This document shows positions 1 to 10,228 of a DNA stretch of 64,000 bases, in pieces. The stretch spans positions 1-64,000 of the forward strand of contig NZ_FMJL01000001.1 in the NCBI RefSeq assembly GCF_900095445.1, in the 5' to 3' direction. Source of the stretch: Clostridium sp. N3C (GTDB lineage Bacteria > Bacillota > Clostridia > Clostridiales > Clostridiaceae). Within the stretch, counting starts at the first letter, position 1; the number at the start of each line of letters is the position of its first letter. The notes under the pieces are model-generated. The model saw only the letters and a program-made list of their open reading frames with translations, did no database searches and was not told the DNA's origin. Position numbers and translations under genes: made by a program.

Positions 1-20
1 TAATTATTAGGGGGGAAAAA

Positions 21-2078
21 ATGAAAGCCAAAAGAATAAGTACAAAATTGATGTCAATTCTTTTACCAATCATTATGCTATCTGTATTTACACTTTCTCT
101 ATTGGCTTACTCTACCAGTAAGAAAATAATTAGTGATGAAATCGATAGCAAAATGACTACCATTCTAGATAACAACATAGCAAGTATTGACCAGTCTCTG
201 ACAAAACACATGAAAATTGCAGAATCTATAGCTAGAACAGTTGAAGTCACTCGTATGAGCCTAAAAAAAGAAGATCTCTTCAAGCTACTTGAGAAGCTCA
301 TTAGCACCAATAAAGAAACTTTAGCATCTGGAATATTCTTTGAAGCAAATAAATTTGATCCTGCATTAAAGTATTTCGGTCCCTATGCTTATAAAAATGG
401 TGATACAGTTATTTTTAGCGAGGAGTATAATAATTCCCAGCATGATTATTTCAATCAGGATTGGTACAAATTAGGGGTAAACACTAATAAAAATGTGGAA
501 TGGTCCCAAGCTTATTACGATGAAACTATAAATGTAACTATGATAACAACCACAGCACCTTTCTATGACGAAAATAAAAAGTTCTTAGGTGTAGCTACAG
601 CAGATATAGATATCACCTCAATTCAAGAAAATATTTCAAAAATTAAAATTGGTGAGAATGGAAGGGTTGTTCTTATCGATAATCAAGGGTATTACTTAGC
701 TGGTGCAGATATTGATACCAATAAAATTATAAAAAGCAAAATTACAGAGGATGAAGATGAGGGGTTTAAATCACTAGGACAAGCTATCTTGGCTTCCGAT
801 AGTGGTAAAACTGAATTTACTAATAATCTTGGTAAAAATATTGCTTATTTTAATACGGTACCATATACCAATTGGAAAATTGCAGTTTATATACCTGAAA
901 AAGAATTATACTCCGTTGTTAATAGCCTATTGTATAAAATGCTAGCAATAGGAATCTTATGCATAGCAGTATTAATTGTATCTTCTATCCTAATGGTAAA
1001 ATATATAAAAGGTAATATAAATAAGGTTAACTCTTTAGCCCAAAAATTGGGTGAGGGAGATTTCACAAATAAAATTGAAATAAAGACAGAAGATGAGTTT
1101 GGTCAAATGGCTGAAAATCTAAATAAGATGATAGATAATATTAAGTCAATTATTTATAATATCACAAATTATTCTAATGATTTGAGCGCAGCAAGCGAAG
1201 AATTATCTGCAACTGCAGAAGAAGTTTCTTCACAGTTTGATACTATTAATGAATCTATAGATGAAATCAATGCAGGAATTCAGGAGACCTCCGCTACCGC
1301 TGAAGAAATATCTGCCTCTATGCAGCAAATCGATTCTAGCGTAAATATTCTATCTGATAAGGCCGTTGATGGAAATAGTAATTCTATTAAAATAAAGGAA
1401 AGAGCTTCAGAAATGCAAAAAAGCAGTACTGAAGCCCTTGAAGAAATTGGACGTGTATATGCTGAGAGACAAAAGAAAATTCTCAAATCTATTGAGGATA
1501 GTAAAGTTGTAGAAGAGATCCGCATCATAGCGGATACTATTGCCAATGTAGCGGAGCAAACCAACCTATTGGCCTTAAACGCCGCCATAGAGGCTGCTAG
1601 AGCTGGAGAACATGGTAAAGGTTTTGCAGTAGTGGCTGAGGAAGTAAGAAAACTTGCAGAACAGACTTCTGATTCAGTTAACGATATAAAGCTAATAATT
1701 GATAAGGTTCATACTGCCTTTACAGATCTTTCTCATAATAGCAGAAAATTATTAGTTTTTATGAATGAAAATGTAAAATCTCAGTTTAGTAACTTTGAGT
1801 CTATTGGAAGCCAGTATAATAAAGATGCAGACTTTATCAGCGATATGTCAGAGGAATTGGCATCCATGTCTAGAGACTTAAAAGATACAATTGAGCAAAT
1901 ATCTTACGGGGTTCAATCCTTAGCAGAATTGTCACAAAGTTCATCAGTAAACTCACAGCAAATAAATGAAAGTGTACAGGACTCTACTTTAGCTATGGAG
2001 CAAATTGCCAAGACAGCACAAAGCCAAGCCGAATTAGCGCAACAGCTACATGAATTAATCTTAAAATTTAAAATATAG
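21..2078 (+). CDS. methyl-accepting chemotaxis protein (dCache, HAMP, MA)
   Basis: A membrane chemoreceptor of 685 aa that should pass an extracellular ligand signal to CheA/CheW. Transmembrane segments lie near residues 10-33 and 303-328. The roughly 270 aa between them read as a double-Cache sensor (for example WSQAYYDE and [11 protein letters not shown]). A HAMP segment follows at about 330-380, then the long coiled-coil signalling domain. The conserved hairpin tip is clear ([19 protein letters not shown], then [16 protein letters not shown]). A GGGGGG stretch precedes the ATG. The gene stands alone and ends at a hairpin terminator; the che operon lies at the other end of the window. The ligand cannot be read from sequence. 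The family call is firm. Confidence 0.95.
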   Translation: MKAKRISTKLMSILLPIIMLSVFTLSLLAYSTSKKIISDEIDSKMTTILDNNIASIDQSLTKHMKIAESIARTVEVTRMSLKKEDLFKLLEKLISTNKETLASGIFFEANKFDPALKYFGPYAYKNGDTVIFSEEYNNSQHDYFNQDWYKLGVNTNKNVEWSQAYYDETINVTMITTTAPFYDENKKFLGVATADIDITSIQENISKIKIGENGRVVLIDNQGYYLAGADIDTNKIIKSKITEDEDEGFKSLGQAILASDSGKTEFTNNLGKNIAYFNTVPYTNWKIAVYIPEKELYSVVNSLLYKMLAIGILCIAVLIVSSILMVKYIKGNINKVNSLAQKLGEGDFTNKIEIKTEDEFGQMAENLNKMIDNIKSIIYNITNYSNDLSAASEELSATAEEVSSQFDTINESIDEINAGIQETSATAEEISASMQQIDSSVNILSDKAVDGNSNSIKIKERASEMQKSSTEALEEIGRVYAERQKKILKSIEDSKVVEEIRIIADTIANVAEQTNLLALNAAIEAARAGEHGKGFAVVAEEVRKLAEQTSDSVNDIKLIIDKVHTAFTDLSHNSRKLLVFMNENVKSQFSNFESIGSQYNKDADFISDMSEELASMSRDLKDTIEQISYGVQSLAELSQSSSVNSQQINESVQDSTLAMEQIAKTAQSQAELAQQLHELILKFKI

Positions 2079-2102
2079 CAGTTACTCTTAGTATAAGTTA
2101 AG

Positions 2103-2143
2103 AAAAAAAGAAGATGTATAATTACAAACATCTTCTTTTTTTG
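2103..2143 (+). terminator. intrinsic terminator of the chemoreceptor gene
   Basis: An AAAAGAAGATGT arm pairs with ACATCTTCTTTT across a short AT loop and runs into a T tract, just after the stop codon at 2078. Confidence 0.8.
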
Positions 2144-2153
2144 TACAATAAAA

Positions 2154-2896
2154 ATAAACTTTTCTGATATAGAAGAAAAAATATCTTTGATGGACTTGGC
2201 GGAAGTAGCACACTTCTCACCATGGTAATCAGCAAAAATTTTTAAATTGCCTTTGATATGGGGGTGAAAGTGTTGATGGATATCAAAGGGCTTTCCGGAG
2301 AGAGTTTGGCTGTAACCCAAAGGAATATGCACAAAATCCTGTCTCCGTATCACTGTTCACACCCTATGGCGTAAAATACAGCAAATTATTTAAGAGGGGG
2401 GGTATCCAACATGGAAAAATAAAAAATGTGTTCATTCAAGTTATTGAAAAGCCTGAAAGAAAGGCCATTATTAAAAGAGGAAGCAAAGCTGAGGGGTATT
2501 GGGATTACTGCGAGGAAGTTGGATGTGATGTTTGCGGTATATTAACAAGTATGAAATCTCTTTGTGGGGAGCCAGTGTGCTTATGGCTACCCTGAAAAGT
2601 ATCGTAAGGCCAACACTTCAAAATACGTACAAGGCGTTGAAGTAACCATTGACTATGATGGTGAAATTCCTGAAGGTTTTGATATCATAGAGCTACCTAA
2701 AGCAAAATACTTAATGTTTCAAGGTGAGCCTTTTAAGGAGGATTATTGTGAAGCTATTGAAACAGTGCAAAGATTAATGGAGAAATATGATCCATCAATT
2801 ATCGGATATAGTTGGGACGAAGAAAATCCTAGAATTCAATTAGAGCCAATAGGAACAAGGGGCTATATTGGGATGAAAGCTATTAAAAAACTATAA
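2154..2896 (+). pseudogene. decayed AraC-family regulator with GyrI-like effector domain
   Basis: Pieces of one protein can be read in more than one frame. Around 2166 an AraC-type helix-turn-helix start appears (KISLMDLAEVAHFSP), then a TAA where the HFS of the family is expected. The end of the second helix-turn-helix follows in another frame (FGCNPKEYAQNP, about 2310). From about 2420 a GyrI-like effector-binding domain runs to a TGA at about 2593. One extra base there moves the rest (YVQGVEVTIDYDGEIPEGFD onward to 2896) into the next frame. The domain order is that of AraC/GyrI multidrug-type regulators. The 110 aa readable from a GTG at 2564 is probably only the tail of this wreck. It lacks a start, has at least one stop and has frameshifts, so it is very unlikely to work. 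Confidence 0.8.
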
Positions 2897-3017
2897 CAAT
2901 GAAAATAATATCATGATTTGTAACAGGAACACTGCTACTAAATTAATCAGAGTTGTGTGCCTATTTTGCATTATTTGCTATCAATGTTTACATAGTAGTT
3001 CATTTAAAATAAATCTT

Positions 3018-3046
3018 TTGAAGTATGGATAATACTTTAATATAAT
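3018..3046 (+). promoter_or_regulatory. sigma-A-type promoter for bcp-yaaA
   Basis: TTGAAG and TATAAT are separated by exactly 17 bases, about 78 bases before the bcp start. The -10 box forms half of a perfect inverted repeat, TATAAT-TGG-ATTATA (3041-3055), which could be an operator. It resembles but does not match the PerR box (arms of 7 around one base). Confidence 0.6.
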
Positions 3047-3123
3047 TGGATTATAGATTCTATTGATGGAAGAGAAGCAAAAAATATTATGGCTATTATT
3101 AAAAAGAATAAGGAGGTAAAGTT

Positions 3124-3576
3124 ATGTTAGAAATAGGTACCAAGGCGCCGGGATTTTATTTACCGGATCAGAATGGAAAGATGCATAGCCTGGAGGACTA
3201 CAAGGGTAAGAAGGTAATTTTATATTTCTATCCAAAGGATAATACTCCCGGTTGCACTAAACAAGCTTGTAATTTCGGAGAGATGTATCCTCAGTTTCAG
3301 GAAAAGGGAGCGGTGATTATTGGAGTAAGCAAAGACACTGTGGCCTCCCATAAAAAATTTGAAGAGAAATTTGGACTACCATTCATCTTGCTTTCTGATA
3401 CAGAACTTACTTGTATTAAGGCTTATGATGTATGGAAGAAAAAAAAGAATTATGGCAAGGTAACTATGGGAGTGGTTCGTACTACATATTTAATTAATGA
3501 AGATGGTATCATTGTAAAGGCCTATGGTAATGTGAAGACCTCTGAGAAACCAGAATATTTGCTGGAGGAATTATAA
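3124..3576 (+). CDS. bcp: peroxiredoxin, Bcp/PrxQ type
   Basis: Thiol peroxidase of 150 aa that reduces hydrogen peroxide and organic hydroperoxides, recharged by thioredoxin. The active site PKDNTPGCTKQAC gives the peroxidatic Cys44 and a resolving Cys49 five residues on, the arrangement of atypical two-Cys Bcp enzymes. The start has a clear AAGGAGGTAAAGTT ribosome site. It lies 3 bases ahead of yaaA, another peroxide-stress gene, and shares its promoter. The length is normal for the family. Cytosolic. Confidence 0.95.
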   Translation: MLEIGTKAPGFYLPDQNGKMHSLEDYKGKKVILYFYPKDNTPGCTKQACNFGEMYPQFQEKGAVIIGVSKDTVASHKKFEEKFGLPFILLSDTELTCIKAYDVWKKKKNYGKVTMGVVRTTYLINEDGIIVKAYGNVKTSEKPEYLLEEL

Positions 3577-3579
3577 TAT

Positions 3580-4329
3580 ATGAAAATTATTATATCTCCA
3601 GCTAAGAAGATGAAGGTAGAGAGGGATGCTTTTGATGTTAATGGAATGCCTGAATTTATAGATAAAGCATCAATGTTAATGGAAAAAATACGGTCTTTAT
3701 CATATTCAGAGGCAAAGGACCTATGGCAATGCAATGATAAGATAGCAGAATTAAATTATGAGCGTTATCAGAGTATGGACTTAAAGTTAAGATTAACACC
3801 AGCCATAGTATCTTATGAAGGTTTACAATATCAGCATATAACTGCTGATATATTGACAGAAAAAGCACTTTCTTACCTATCAAAGCATTTGAGAATTCTA
3901 TCAGGTTTTTATGGAATACTAAAACCTTTTGATGGAGTGACCCCATATCGACTAGAGATGCAAGCTAAGTTATCTGTTAATGGCTGTAAGGACTTATATG
4001 AATTTTGGGGAGACTCATTATATAAGAAACTAGTGGAGGATGATGATAGGACAATTATCAATTTGGCTTCAAAGGAATATTCTCAATGTATAGAAAAGTA
4101 TATTACAGAAAAGGATAAATTTATTACTATTGATTTTGGTGAGTTAGTGAATGGCAAAGTGAAGCAAAAGGGAACGCTGGCAAAGATGGCTCGGGGAGAA
4201 ATGGTGAAATTCATGGCGAAAAATCAGATATCAGATTTGAATAACATCAAGGAATTTAGAGAGCTTGGATTCGTTTATTCTGAGGACTTTTCAACTGAAG
4301 AAAAATACGTATTTATTAAGAATTTTTAA
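3580..4329 (+). CDS. yaaA: peroxide stress protein YaaA (DUF328/UPF0246)
   Basis: A 249-aa protein beginning MKIIISPAKKMK, the family signature, with the conserved LSGFYGILKPFDGVTPYRLEM region near 107-127. In E. coli YaaA limits intracellular iron and DNA damage under peroxide stress. It follows bcp after 3 bases, so the two are one transcript, and a ferritin gene comes next. Peroxide removal, YaaA and iron storage together make a sensible oxidative-stress cluster. The family is clear; the biochemical activity is not settled for this group. Confidence 0.93.
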   Translation: MKIIISPAKKMKVERDAFDVNGMPEFIDKASMLMEKIRSLSYSEAKDLWQCNDKIAELNYERYQSMDLKLRLTPAIVSYEGLQYQHITADILTEKALSYLSKHLRILSGFYGILKPFDGVTPYRLEMQAKLSVNGCKDLYEFWGDSLYKKLVEDDDRTIINLASKEYSQCIEKYITEKDKFITIDFGELVNGKVKQKGTLAKMARGEMVKFMAKNQISDLNNIKEFRELGFVYSEDFSTEEKYVFIKNF

Positions 4330-4497
4330 TGTTTTATACAATAAGGTGAGAAATATTCAGCAGTAAAGGATATTTGAAGATAAGGCATCTTCTGACTTTA
4401 TTAAATTAATTTTCTTTAAAATCTACTCATAGAAGATTGGAAATATTGGAACAATATATTAGGTGTTATTACTAAAATTAATTTGGAGGAATCTTTT

Positions 4498-4977
4498 ATG
4501 AGTAAATTATATGATAATTTAAATGAACAAATGAATTTTGAATTAGAGTCTGCATATACCTATGCAACTATGTCTGCTTATTTAAATTATATGAATATGA
4601 AAGGTATGGCTCATTTTATGGATGGGCAGGCAAAAGAAGAAATAGAACATGCGTCAAAAATTAAAAATTTCCTTCAGACAACTGGCTATAAAATAAAGTA
4701 TCGTCCGCTAGACCCAGGAGATGGAAAATTTGCTTCTATTGAAGAGGTATTTAAAAGAGCCTTAGCTCATGAAAAAATAATAACAGCTCACATTGATGAT
4801 TTAATAAAGGAAGCAAGAGCTGAAGGGGATCAAAGAGTGCTTAATCTTCTTGCTTGGTTTGTAGATGAACAGATTGAAGAAGAGGATATCTTTAGTGTAC
4901 TTGTTGAAAGATTAGAAAGAATCAATGGACAATGGAATGGTTTATATATCCTTGATAATGAGCTTGCTGCTAGATAA
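4498..4977 (+). CDS. ftnA: ferritin (non-heme iron storage)
   Basis: A 159-aa four-helix ferritin that oxidises Fe(II) and stores it as mineral in a 24-mer. Ferroxidase-type residues are visible in NFELESAYTY, KEEIEHASKI and WFVDEQIEEEDIF. The chosen ATG has the TTGGAGGAATCTTTT ribosome site before it; an upstream in-frame ATG at 4483 lies in that site and is unlikely to be used. It follows bcp-yaaA and has its own terminator. No heme-ligand Met typical of bacterioferritin was identified, so ordinary ferritin is preferred. Confidence 0.93.
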   Translation: MSKLYDNLNEQMNFELESAYTYATMSAYLNYMNMKGMAHFMDGQAKEEIEHASKIKNFLQTTGYKIKYRPLDPGDGKFASIEEVFKRALAHEKIITAHIDDLIKEARAEGDQRVLNLLAWFVDEQIEEEDIFSVLVERLERINGQWNGLYILDNELAAR

Positions 4978-4993
4978 TTTGGAAGAATAGTTT

Positions 4994-5040
4994 ACATAAA
5001 AAGAAGTAATGTATTATCCACATTACTTCTTTTTTTATGT
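4994..5040. terminator. bidirectional terminator between ftnA and gdhA
   Basis: The arms ACATAAAAAGAAGTAATG and CATTACTTCTTTTTTTATGT form a long stem with a loop of about 8 bases. Runs of A and T on the two sides let it work for both converging genes. Confidence 0.85.
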
Positions 5041-5071
5041 TATCTTATATAATCTTAGTAGTGCATATGAT

Positions 5072-6424
<1,353 letters not shown>

Positions 6425-6430
6425 TTATCT

Positions 6431-6451
6431 AAATCAATTTTCAATTGATTT
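6431..6451 (-). other. hairpin in the gdhA 5' leader
   Basis: A perfect 9-bp inverted repeat with a 3-base spacer (AAATCAATT, TTC, AATTGATTT) lies in the gdhA leader 25 bases before the start codon. It is AT-rich and has no T tract. It could be an operator or a stability hairpin. Confidence 0.3.
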
Positions 6452-6554
6452 GAATACTTAGGACCATAGAAAATTCCATAAAAAAATTCATCTTTTGAAT
6501 AAAATGTAAAATAATTTTGCAATTTAAAATTTAGTATACAATTTTGTGTTTGCA

Positions 6555-6583
6555 ATTATAGCACTATATATATTAAAATGCAA
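6555..6583 (-). promoter_or_regulatory. gdhA: gdhA promoter
   Basis: On the minus strand TTGCAT and TATAAT are spaced by 17 bases, about 150 bases before the gdhA start. The leader this implies contains the 9-bp inverted repeat at 6431-6451. No AAAGGC hexaloop is seen here, so gdhA does not appear to share the switch of the genes on the other strand. Confidence 0.65.
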
Positions 6584-6682
6584 TATATAAATAAAAAAAC
6601 TTTAATAAATATACATAAAAAGTTATAAATATAACCGTCCCTTTTTATAGTTAATATATTAGAACTAATTTCTTAAATTCCA

Positions 6683-6711
6683 TTGACTAACTAATGAACA
6701 TAATGTATAAT
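6683..6711 (+). promoter_or_regulatory. promoter of the purA nitrogen operon
   Basis: TTGACT, 17 bases, TATAAT. Transcription should begin near 6718, so the RNA starts almost directly with the ANTAR-type hexaloop hairpin. Confidence 0.8.
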
Positions 6712-6718
6712 AGCTTAA

Positions 6719-6828
6719 AGTGAACAAAGGCGTTCATCAGATAATGTACAAGTAGTGAAAAATCGACTCTATAAGTCGATTAGTTTTTGTGCTACTTTAC
6801 ATTGTGTGATGAGCGTCTTTTTTTATAA
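6719..6828 (+). promoter_or_regulatory. ANTAR-type antitermination leader of purA operon
   Basis: TGAAC-AAAGGC-GTTCA (6721-6736) is a short hairpin with a six-base loop carrying A at 1 and G at 4. Bases 6729-6739 (GGCGTTCATCA) also pair along all 11 positions, with two G-U pairs, to 6807-6817 (TGATGAGCGTC), followed by seven T. Between them lies a long side hairpin (AATGTA and AAGTAG against CTACTT and TACATT, capped by AATCGACT/AGTCGATT). The hexaloop hairpin and the terminator cannot form together. Protein binding to the hexaloop would therefore let transcription continue. This is the arrangement of ANTAR targets, but with one hexaloop. Confidence 0.8.
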
Positions 6829-6880
6829 GAAAAACACTATTGATCCAATTTTTATTTATAAATTATTAGGAGGTAGATCT

Positions 6881-8152
6881 ATGCTAACTGCAATAGTAGG
6901 TATCAATTGGGGGGATGAGGGTAAAGGCCGTATGGTGGACTTACTTTCCTCTGATTATGATGTCATCTGTCGTTATCAAGGTGGAAATAATGCGGGACAC
7001 ACTGTTATTAATGAAAAAGGTAAGTTTATACTGAACCTATTACCATCCGGAATTTTACGTGACACAACTGTTAACGTAATGGGTAACGGTATGGTTATTG
7101 ATATTGAGCATTTATGTGGTGAGATAAAAACCCTTCAAGAAAAAGGAATTAAAATTACCCCAGAGAACCTAAAAATAAGCGATAAAGCAATCGTATGTAT
7201 GCCTTATCATAGGTTACAAGACAGACTTGAAGAAGAAAGACTTGGAGATAAAAAATATGGATCAACCTTACGAGGTATTGCACCAGTATATGGTGATAAA
7301 TACATGAAAAAGGGTATCAGAATGGGAGATTTACTATTAAATTCAGATGCCCTGGAAGAAAAGGTGTCTAATATTGTTGAATGGAAAAGTATGGCGTTAA
7401 CTGGTTATAAACAATCTAATATATTAAAAGAATCTATTTTGCAATGGCTGGAGGAGTATGGCAAAGCTCTCTTGCCTTTTATAACAGATACAACAGAATA
7501 CTTGTTAGCTGCAATAAAGGAAAACAAGGATATAATGTTTGAAGCACAGCTTGGTGCATTACGTGATATAGATTTTGGGATTTATCCTTACACCTCCTCT
7601 TCATCTACTATAGCAGCTTATGGACCTATTGGTGCAGGTATACCAGGAAAAAAACTTGATAAAGTTATTGGTATAATGAAAGCATATTCAACCTGTGTAG
7701 GGGAAGGGCCTTTTGTGGCAGAACTTTTTGGAAATGAAGCTTCAGAATTGAGAGAAGCCGGTGGAGAATACGGCGCTGCCACTGGAAGACCCCGTAGAGT
7801 AGGGGGCTTTGATGTAGTAGCTTCTGCTTATGGTGTGAAAGTTCAAGGAGCAGATGAATTAGCTTTAACAAAGTTAGATGTGTTGTCATATCTTAATAAA
7901 ATTCCTGTGTGTGTAGCCTATGAGGTAGATGGAGAAAGGACAACAGTTTTCCCTAGCACAGATAAACTTCTTAGAGCAAAACCTGTTTATGAATATCTAG
8001 AAGGTTTTCATACTGATATAAGCAAATGCAGAAAAGCAGAGGATTTACCTAAAGCTGCACTTAATTATATACGTTTTATTGAAGAGGCGGTAGGCTGTCC
8101 TATTAAGTATGTATCAGTAGGCCCAAAGAGGGAAGACTATTTAGAACTATAA
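6881..8152 (+). CDS. purA: adenylosuccinate synthetase
   Basis: A 423-aa enzyme joining IMP and aspartate with GTP to give adenylosuccinate, the first step to AMP. The N-terminal catalytic/GTP loop is GINWGDEGKGRMVD (usually GAQWGDEGKGKIVD), then RYQGGNNAGHTV, and the aspartate/IMP region YGAATGRPRRVGGFD. The start is set by ATTAGGAGGTAGATCT just before the ATG; the longer frame running back to 6755 overlaps the leader terminator and is not used. First gene of the nitrogen operon. The slightly divergent N-terminal motif suggests this may be a second, operon-specific copy. Confidence 0.93.
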   Translation: MLTAIVGINWGDEGKGRMVDLLSSDYDVICRYQGGNNAGHTVINEKGKFILNLLPSGILRDTTVNVMGNGMVIDIEHLCGEIKTLQEKGIKITPENLKISDKAIVCMPYHRLQDRLEEERLGDKKYGSTLRGIAPVYGDKYMKKGIRMGDLLLNSDALEEKVSNIVEWKSMALTGYKQSNILKESILQWLEEYGKALLPFITDTTEYLLAAIKENKDIMFEAQLGALRDIDFGIYPYTSSSSTIAAYGPIGAGIPGKKLDKVIGIMKAYSTCVGEGPFVAELFGNEASELREAGGEYGAATGRPRRVGGFDVVASAYGVKVQGADELALTKLDVLSYLNKIPVCVAYEVDGERTTVFPSTDKLLRAKPVYEYLEGFHTDISKCRKAEDLPKAALNYIRFIEEAVGCPIKYVSVGPKREDYLEL

Positions 8153-8245
8153 AGAATCATGTTTTAGGAATATTGAAGGTGAAGATTTATATGATAAAAA
8201 TGAACATCAAAAATTGAACATAAAATTGAGACAGGAGGTAAATAG

Positions 8246-9565
8246 ATGACAAACACAGTGAGTGAAGTATTAGAGTTTGTAAGAGAAAATGATGTGAAGT
8301 TTGTAAGACTTGCCTTTTGTGATCCTTTCGGCGTACAGAAAAATATATCAATTATGCCTGAATTACTTCCATCGGCCTTTGAGGAGGGAATATACTTTGA
8401 TGCTTCCGCTATAAAAGGATTTAGGGATGTAACCAAGTCAGATTTGTTATTATTTCCTGATCCTTCTACTTTATCAGTGTTGTCCTGGCGTCCAGGTCCA
8501 GGAAGGGTTATACGTTTTTTCTGTGATATAAAAAATCCTGACAAAACTCCTTTTACTCAAGATAGTAGATATATACTCAAAGAAATGATAAAACGTTGCC
8601 GAAATTTGGGTTACACTTGCATGATTGGTGTAGAGTGCGAATTCTATTTATTTAAAATCAATGAAGAAGGAGAGCCTACTTTAGAAACCCTTGATTATGG
8701 AGATTATCTTGATATTGCACCTTTAGATAAAGGAGAAAATATTAGGCGTGAAATTTGCTTGTGTCTTGAAGAAATGGGCCTTGAACCTGAAACCTCACAC
8801 CATGAGAGAGGTCCAGGGCAAAACGAAATTGATTTTAAATATAGTGACGCACTAAGTAGTGCTGATAATATGATGACCTTTAAGTCGGTAGTAAAGGCTA
8901 TTGCAGCACGAAACGGTTTGTTTGCTTCCTTCATGCCTAAACCCTTAAAGTACAAAAGTGGAAGCGGACTTCACATAAATTTATCTCTTTCTAAGAATGG
9001 TTTTAATATTTTTAAGAATAAGCAGGGAGAACATTCACATGTAGCAGAAAGCTTTATTGCTGGAATTCTTGAAAAAACCCCTGAAATAACCTTGTTTCTT
9101 AATCCTATAGCAAACTCATATGAGCGTTTTGGACAGTTTGAGGCACCTAAATATGTGTCTTGGTCACATCAAAATCGTTCCCAGCTTATTAGAATACCAG
9201 CAGCTATAGGAGAAAAGGTGCGAATGGAACTGAGATCACCGGATCCTACTATAAATCCTTATCTTGCATTTGCACTTATTATAGGAGCAGGTTTGGAGGG
9301 GATCGAGAAAGGCCTTAAGTTGCCACCAGCTGTTGACTTGGATTTGTATAAGATAGATGAAAGCGTTGCAAAGAACTTGGTTTTATTACCAAATAGCCTT
9401 GAAAAAGCTATTGAATTGGCTGAAAACTCCCAGTTTGTAAAAAGCGTTATTGGTGAGGAAATGGCTAGAAAATATATAGAAATAAAAAAGGAAGAAGCTA
9501 AACTATATGCTGAAGCAGAAGATAAAGATAGCTTTTACAAGGAGAAATATTTTAGGTTTATGTAG
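8246..9565 (+). CDS. glnA: glutamine synthetase, type I family (divergent short form)
   Basis: A 439-aa GSI homologue: glutamate + NH3 + ATP to glutamine. Recognisable sites are GVECEFYLF (metal Glu), HHERGPGQNEIDFKY, GSGLHINLSL, NRSQLIRIP and MELRSPDPTINPYLAFALI. The active-site flap region reads NSYERFGQFEAP, one residue shorter than the usual NSYKRLVPGYEAP and lacking its Pro-Gly. The C-terminal adenylylation-type Tyr motif is not clearly kept. It follows purA by 93 bases with an ACAGGAGGTAAATAG site and is followed by the ANTAR regulator gene. It may be a working synthetase, a paralogue with another acceptor, or a nitrogen-sensing partner of the regulator. A second, type III enzyme is encoded at 20.4 kb. 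Confidence 0.85.
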   Translation: MTNTVSEVLEFVRENDVKFVRLAFCDPFGVQKNISIMPELLPSAFEEGIYFDASAIKGFRDVTKSDLLLFPDPSTLSVLSWRPGPGRVIRFFCDIKNPDKTPFTQDSRYILKEMIKRCRNLGYTCMIGVECEFYLFKINEEGEPTLETLDYGDYLDIAPLDKGENIRREICLCLEEMGLEPETSHHERGPGQNEIDFKYSDALSSADNMMTFKSVVKAIAARNGLFASFMPKPLKYKSGSGLHINLSLSKNGFNIFKNKQGEHSHVAESFIAGILEKTPEITLFLNPIANSYERFGQFEAPKYVSWSHQNRSQLIRIPAAIGEKVRMELRSPDPTINPYLAFALIIGAGLEGIEKGLKLPPAVDLDLYKIDESVAKNLVLLPNSLEKAIELAENSQFVKSVIGEEMARKYIEIKKEEAKLYAEAEDKDSFYKEKYFRFM

Positions 9566-9592
9566 CTCATTTACAACATTTTAATTTGAAAG

Positions 9593-10174
9593 GTGGCGAT
9601 TTATACGAAAACTGCCTTAATTGTCACGCTTACCGAAAAAAGTATAGTTTTTTTCACTGAAGTTTTGCAAGCATTTTCCGTAAGCAGAATTGTCACCGTA
9701 AAATCTTGTTCGGAAGCCAGGCGCATATTGCTTGAACAGGATTTTGACTTGGTTATCATTAATGCGCCTCTTCGTGATGAAACAGGAGAAAGCTTATCTA
9801 GGAATATTGCTACAAAAGGTATTAGTCAAGTAATCCTTGTAGTTAAAAGTGAATATTATGACGATGTATCCAACGTGGTTGAGGATTATGGTGTAATCAC
9901 TATTGCAAAACCAATAAATAAAAATCTTTTCTGGTCTGCATTAAAGATTGCAAAAGCATCACATAACCGATTAAAGAATATGCAAGTGGAAAATTCTAAA
10001 CTGATCCAAAAAATCGAAGATATACGTATAGTTGATCGGGCTAAATGTATTCTTATATCTTATTTAAATATGACTGAGGCAGAAGCACATAAATATATCG
10101 AACGTCAGGCTATGAATAATAGAATGACAAAAAGAGCTGTTGCTGAAAGTATATTGAGAACCTATGAGAGTTAG
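9593..10174 (+). CDS. ANTAR-domain RNA-binding antiterminator (NitR-like) with pseudo-receiver
   Basis: A 193-aa two-domain regulator. Residues 1-120 have the fold pattern of a response-regulator receiver (DLVIINAPLRDETG, later the conserved Lys in IAKPI), but Asn57 occupies the phospho-acceptor position and the usual acidic pair near the N-terminus is missing. A helical linker leads to a C-terminal ANTAR domain at about 135-190, with AKCILI, TEAEAHKYIERQAM and KRAVAESIL. ANTAR proteins bind hexaloop hairpins in nascent RNA and stop terminator formation. Three such hairpins lie in this window, one ahead of its own operon, implying autoregulation. The start is uncertain: a GTG lies partly in the GAAAGGTGG ribosome site, but a TGA two codons earlier allows little else. 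It resembles NitR-type regulators found next to glnA in clostridia. Confidence 0.85.
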   Translation: MAIYTKTALIVTLTEKSIVFFTEVLQAFSVSRIVTVKSCSEARRILLEQDFDLVIINAPLRDETGESLSRNIATKGISQVILVVKSEYYDDVSNVVEDYGVITIAKPINKNLFWSALKIAKASHNRLKNMQVENSKLIQKIEDIRIVDRAKCILISYLNMTEAEAHKYIERQAMNNRMTKRAVAESILRTYES

Positions 10175-10228
10175 TAAAACTCCTCAAAAAATGCACTTAA
10201 AGGATTTTTTATGTAGGAGGGATGAGTA

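Noticed and set aside
1913..2353. 146-codon frame on the minus strand spanning the chemoreceptor end and AraC relic
   Set aside because: It reads across the end of a certain gene and a terminator, with no ribosome site or recognisable protein.
6719..6828. Purine riboswitch, T-box or glutamine riboswitch before purA
   Set aside because: No purine-aptamer junction, no T-box bulge sequence and no match to the glnA aptamer; the shared AAAGGC hexaloop with A1/G4 fits ANTAR targets instead.
6755..6880. Extended N-terminus of PurA starting in the leader
   Set aside because: The stretch covers the hexaloop terminator, and a strong ribosome site sits directly before the ATG at 6881, where PurA homology begins.
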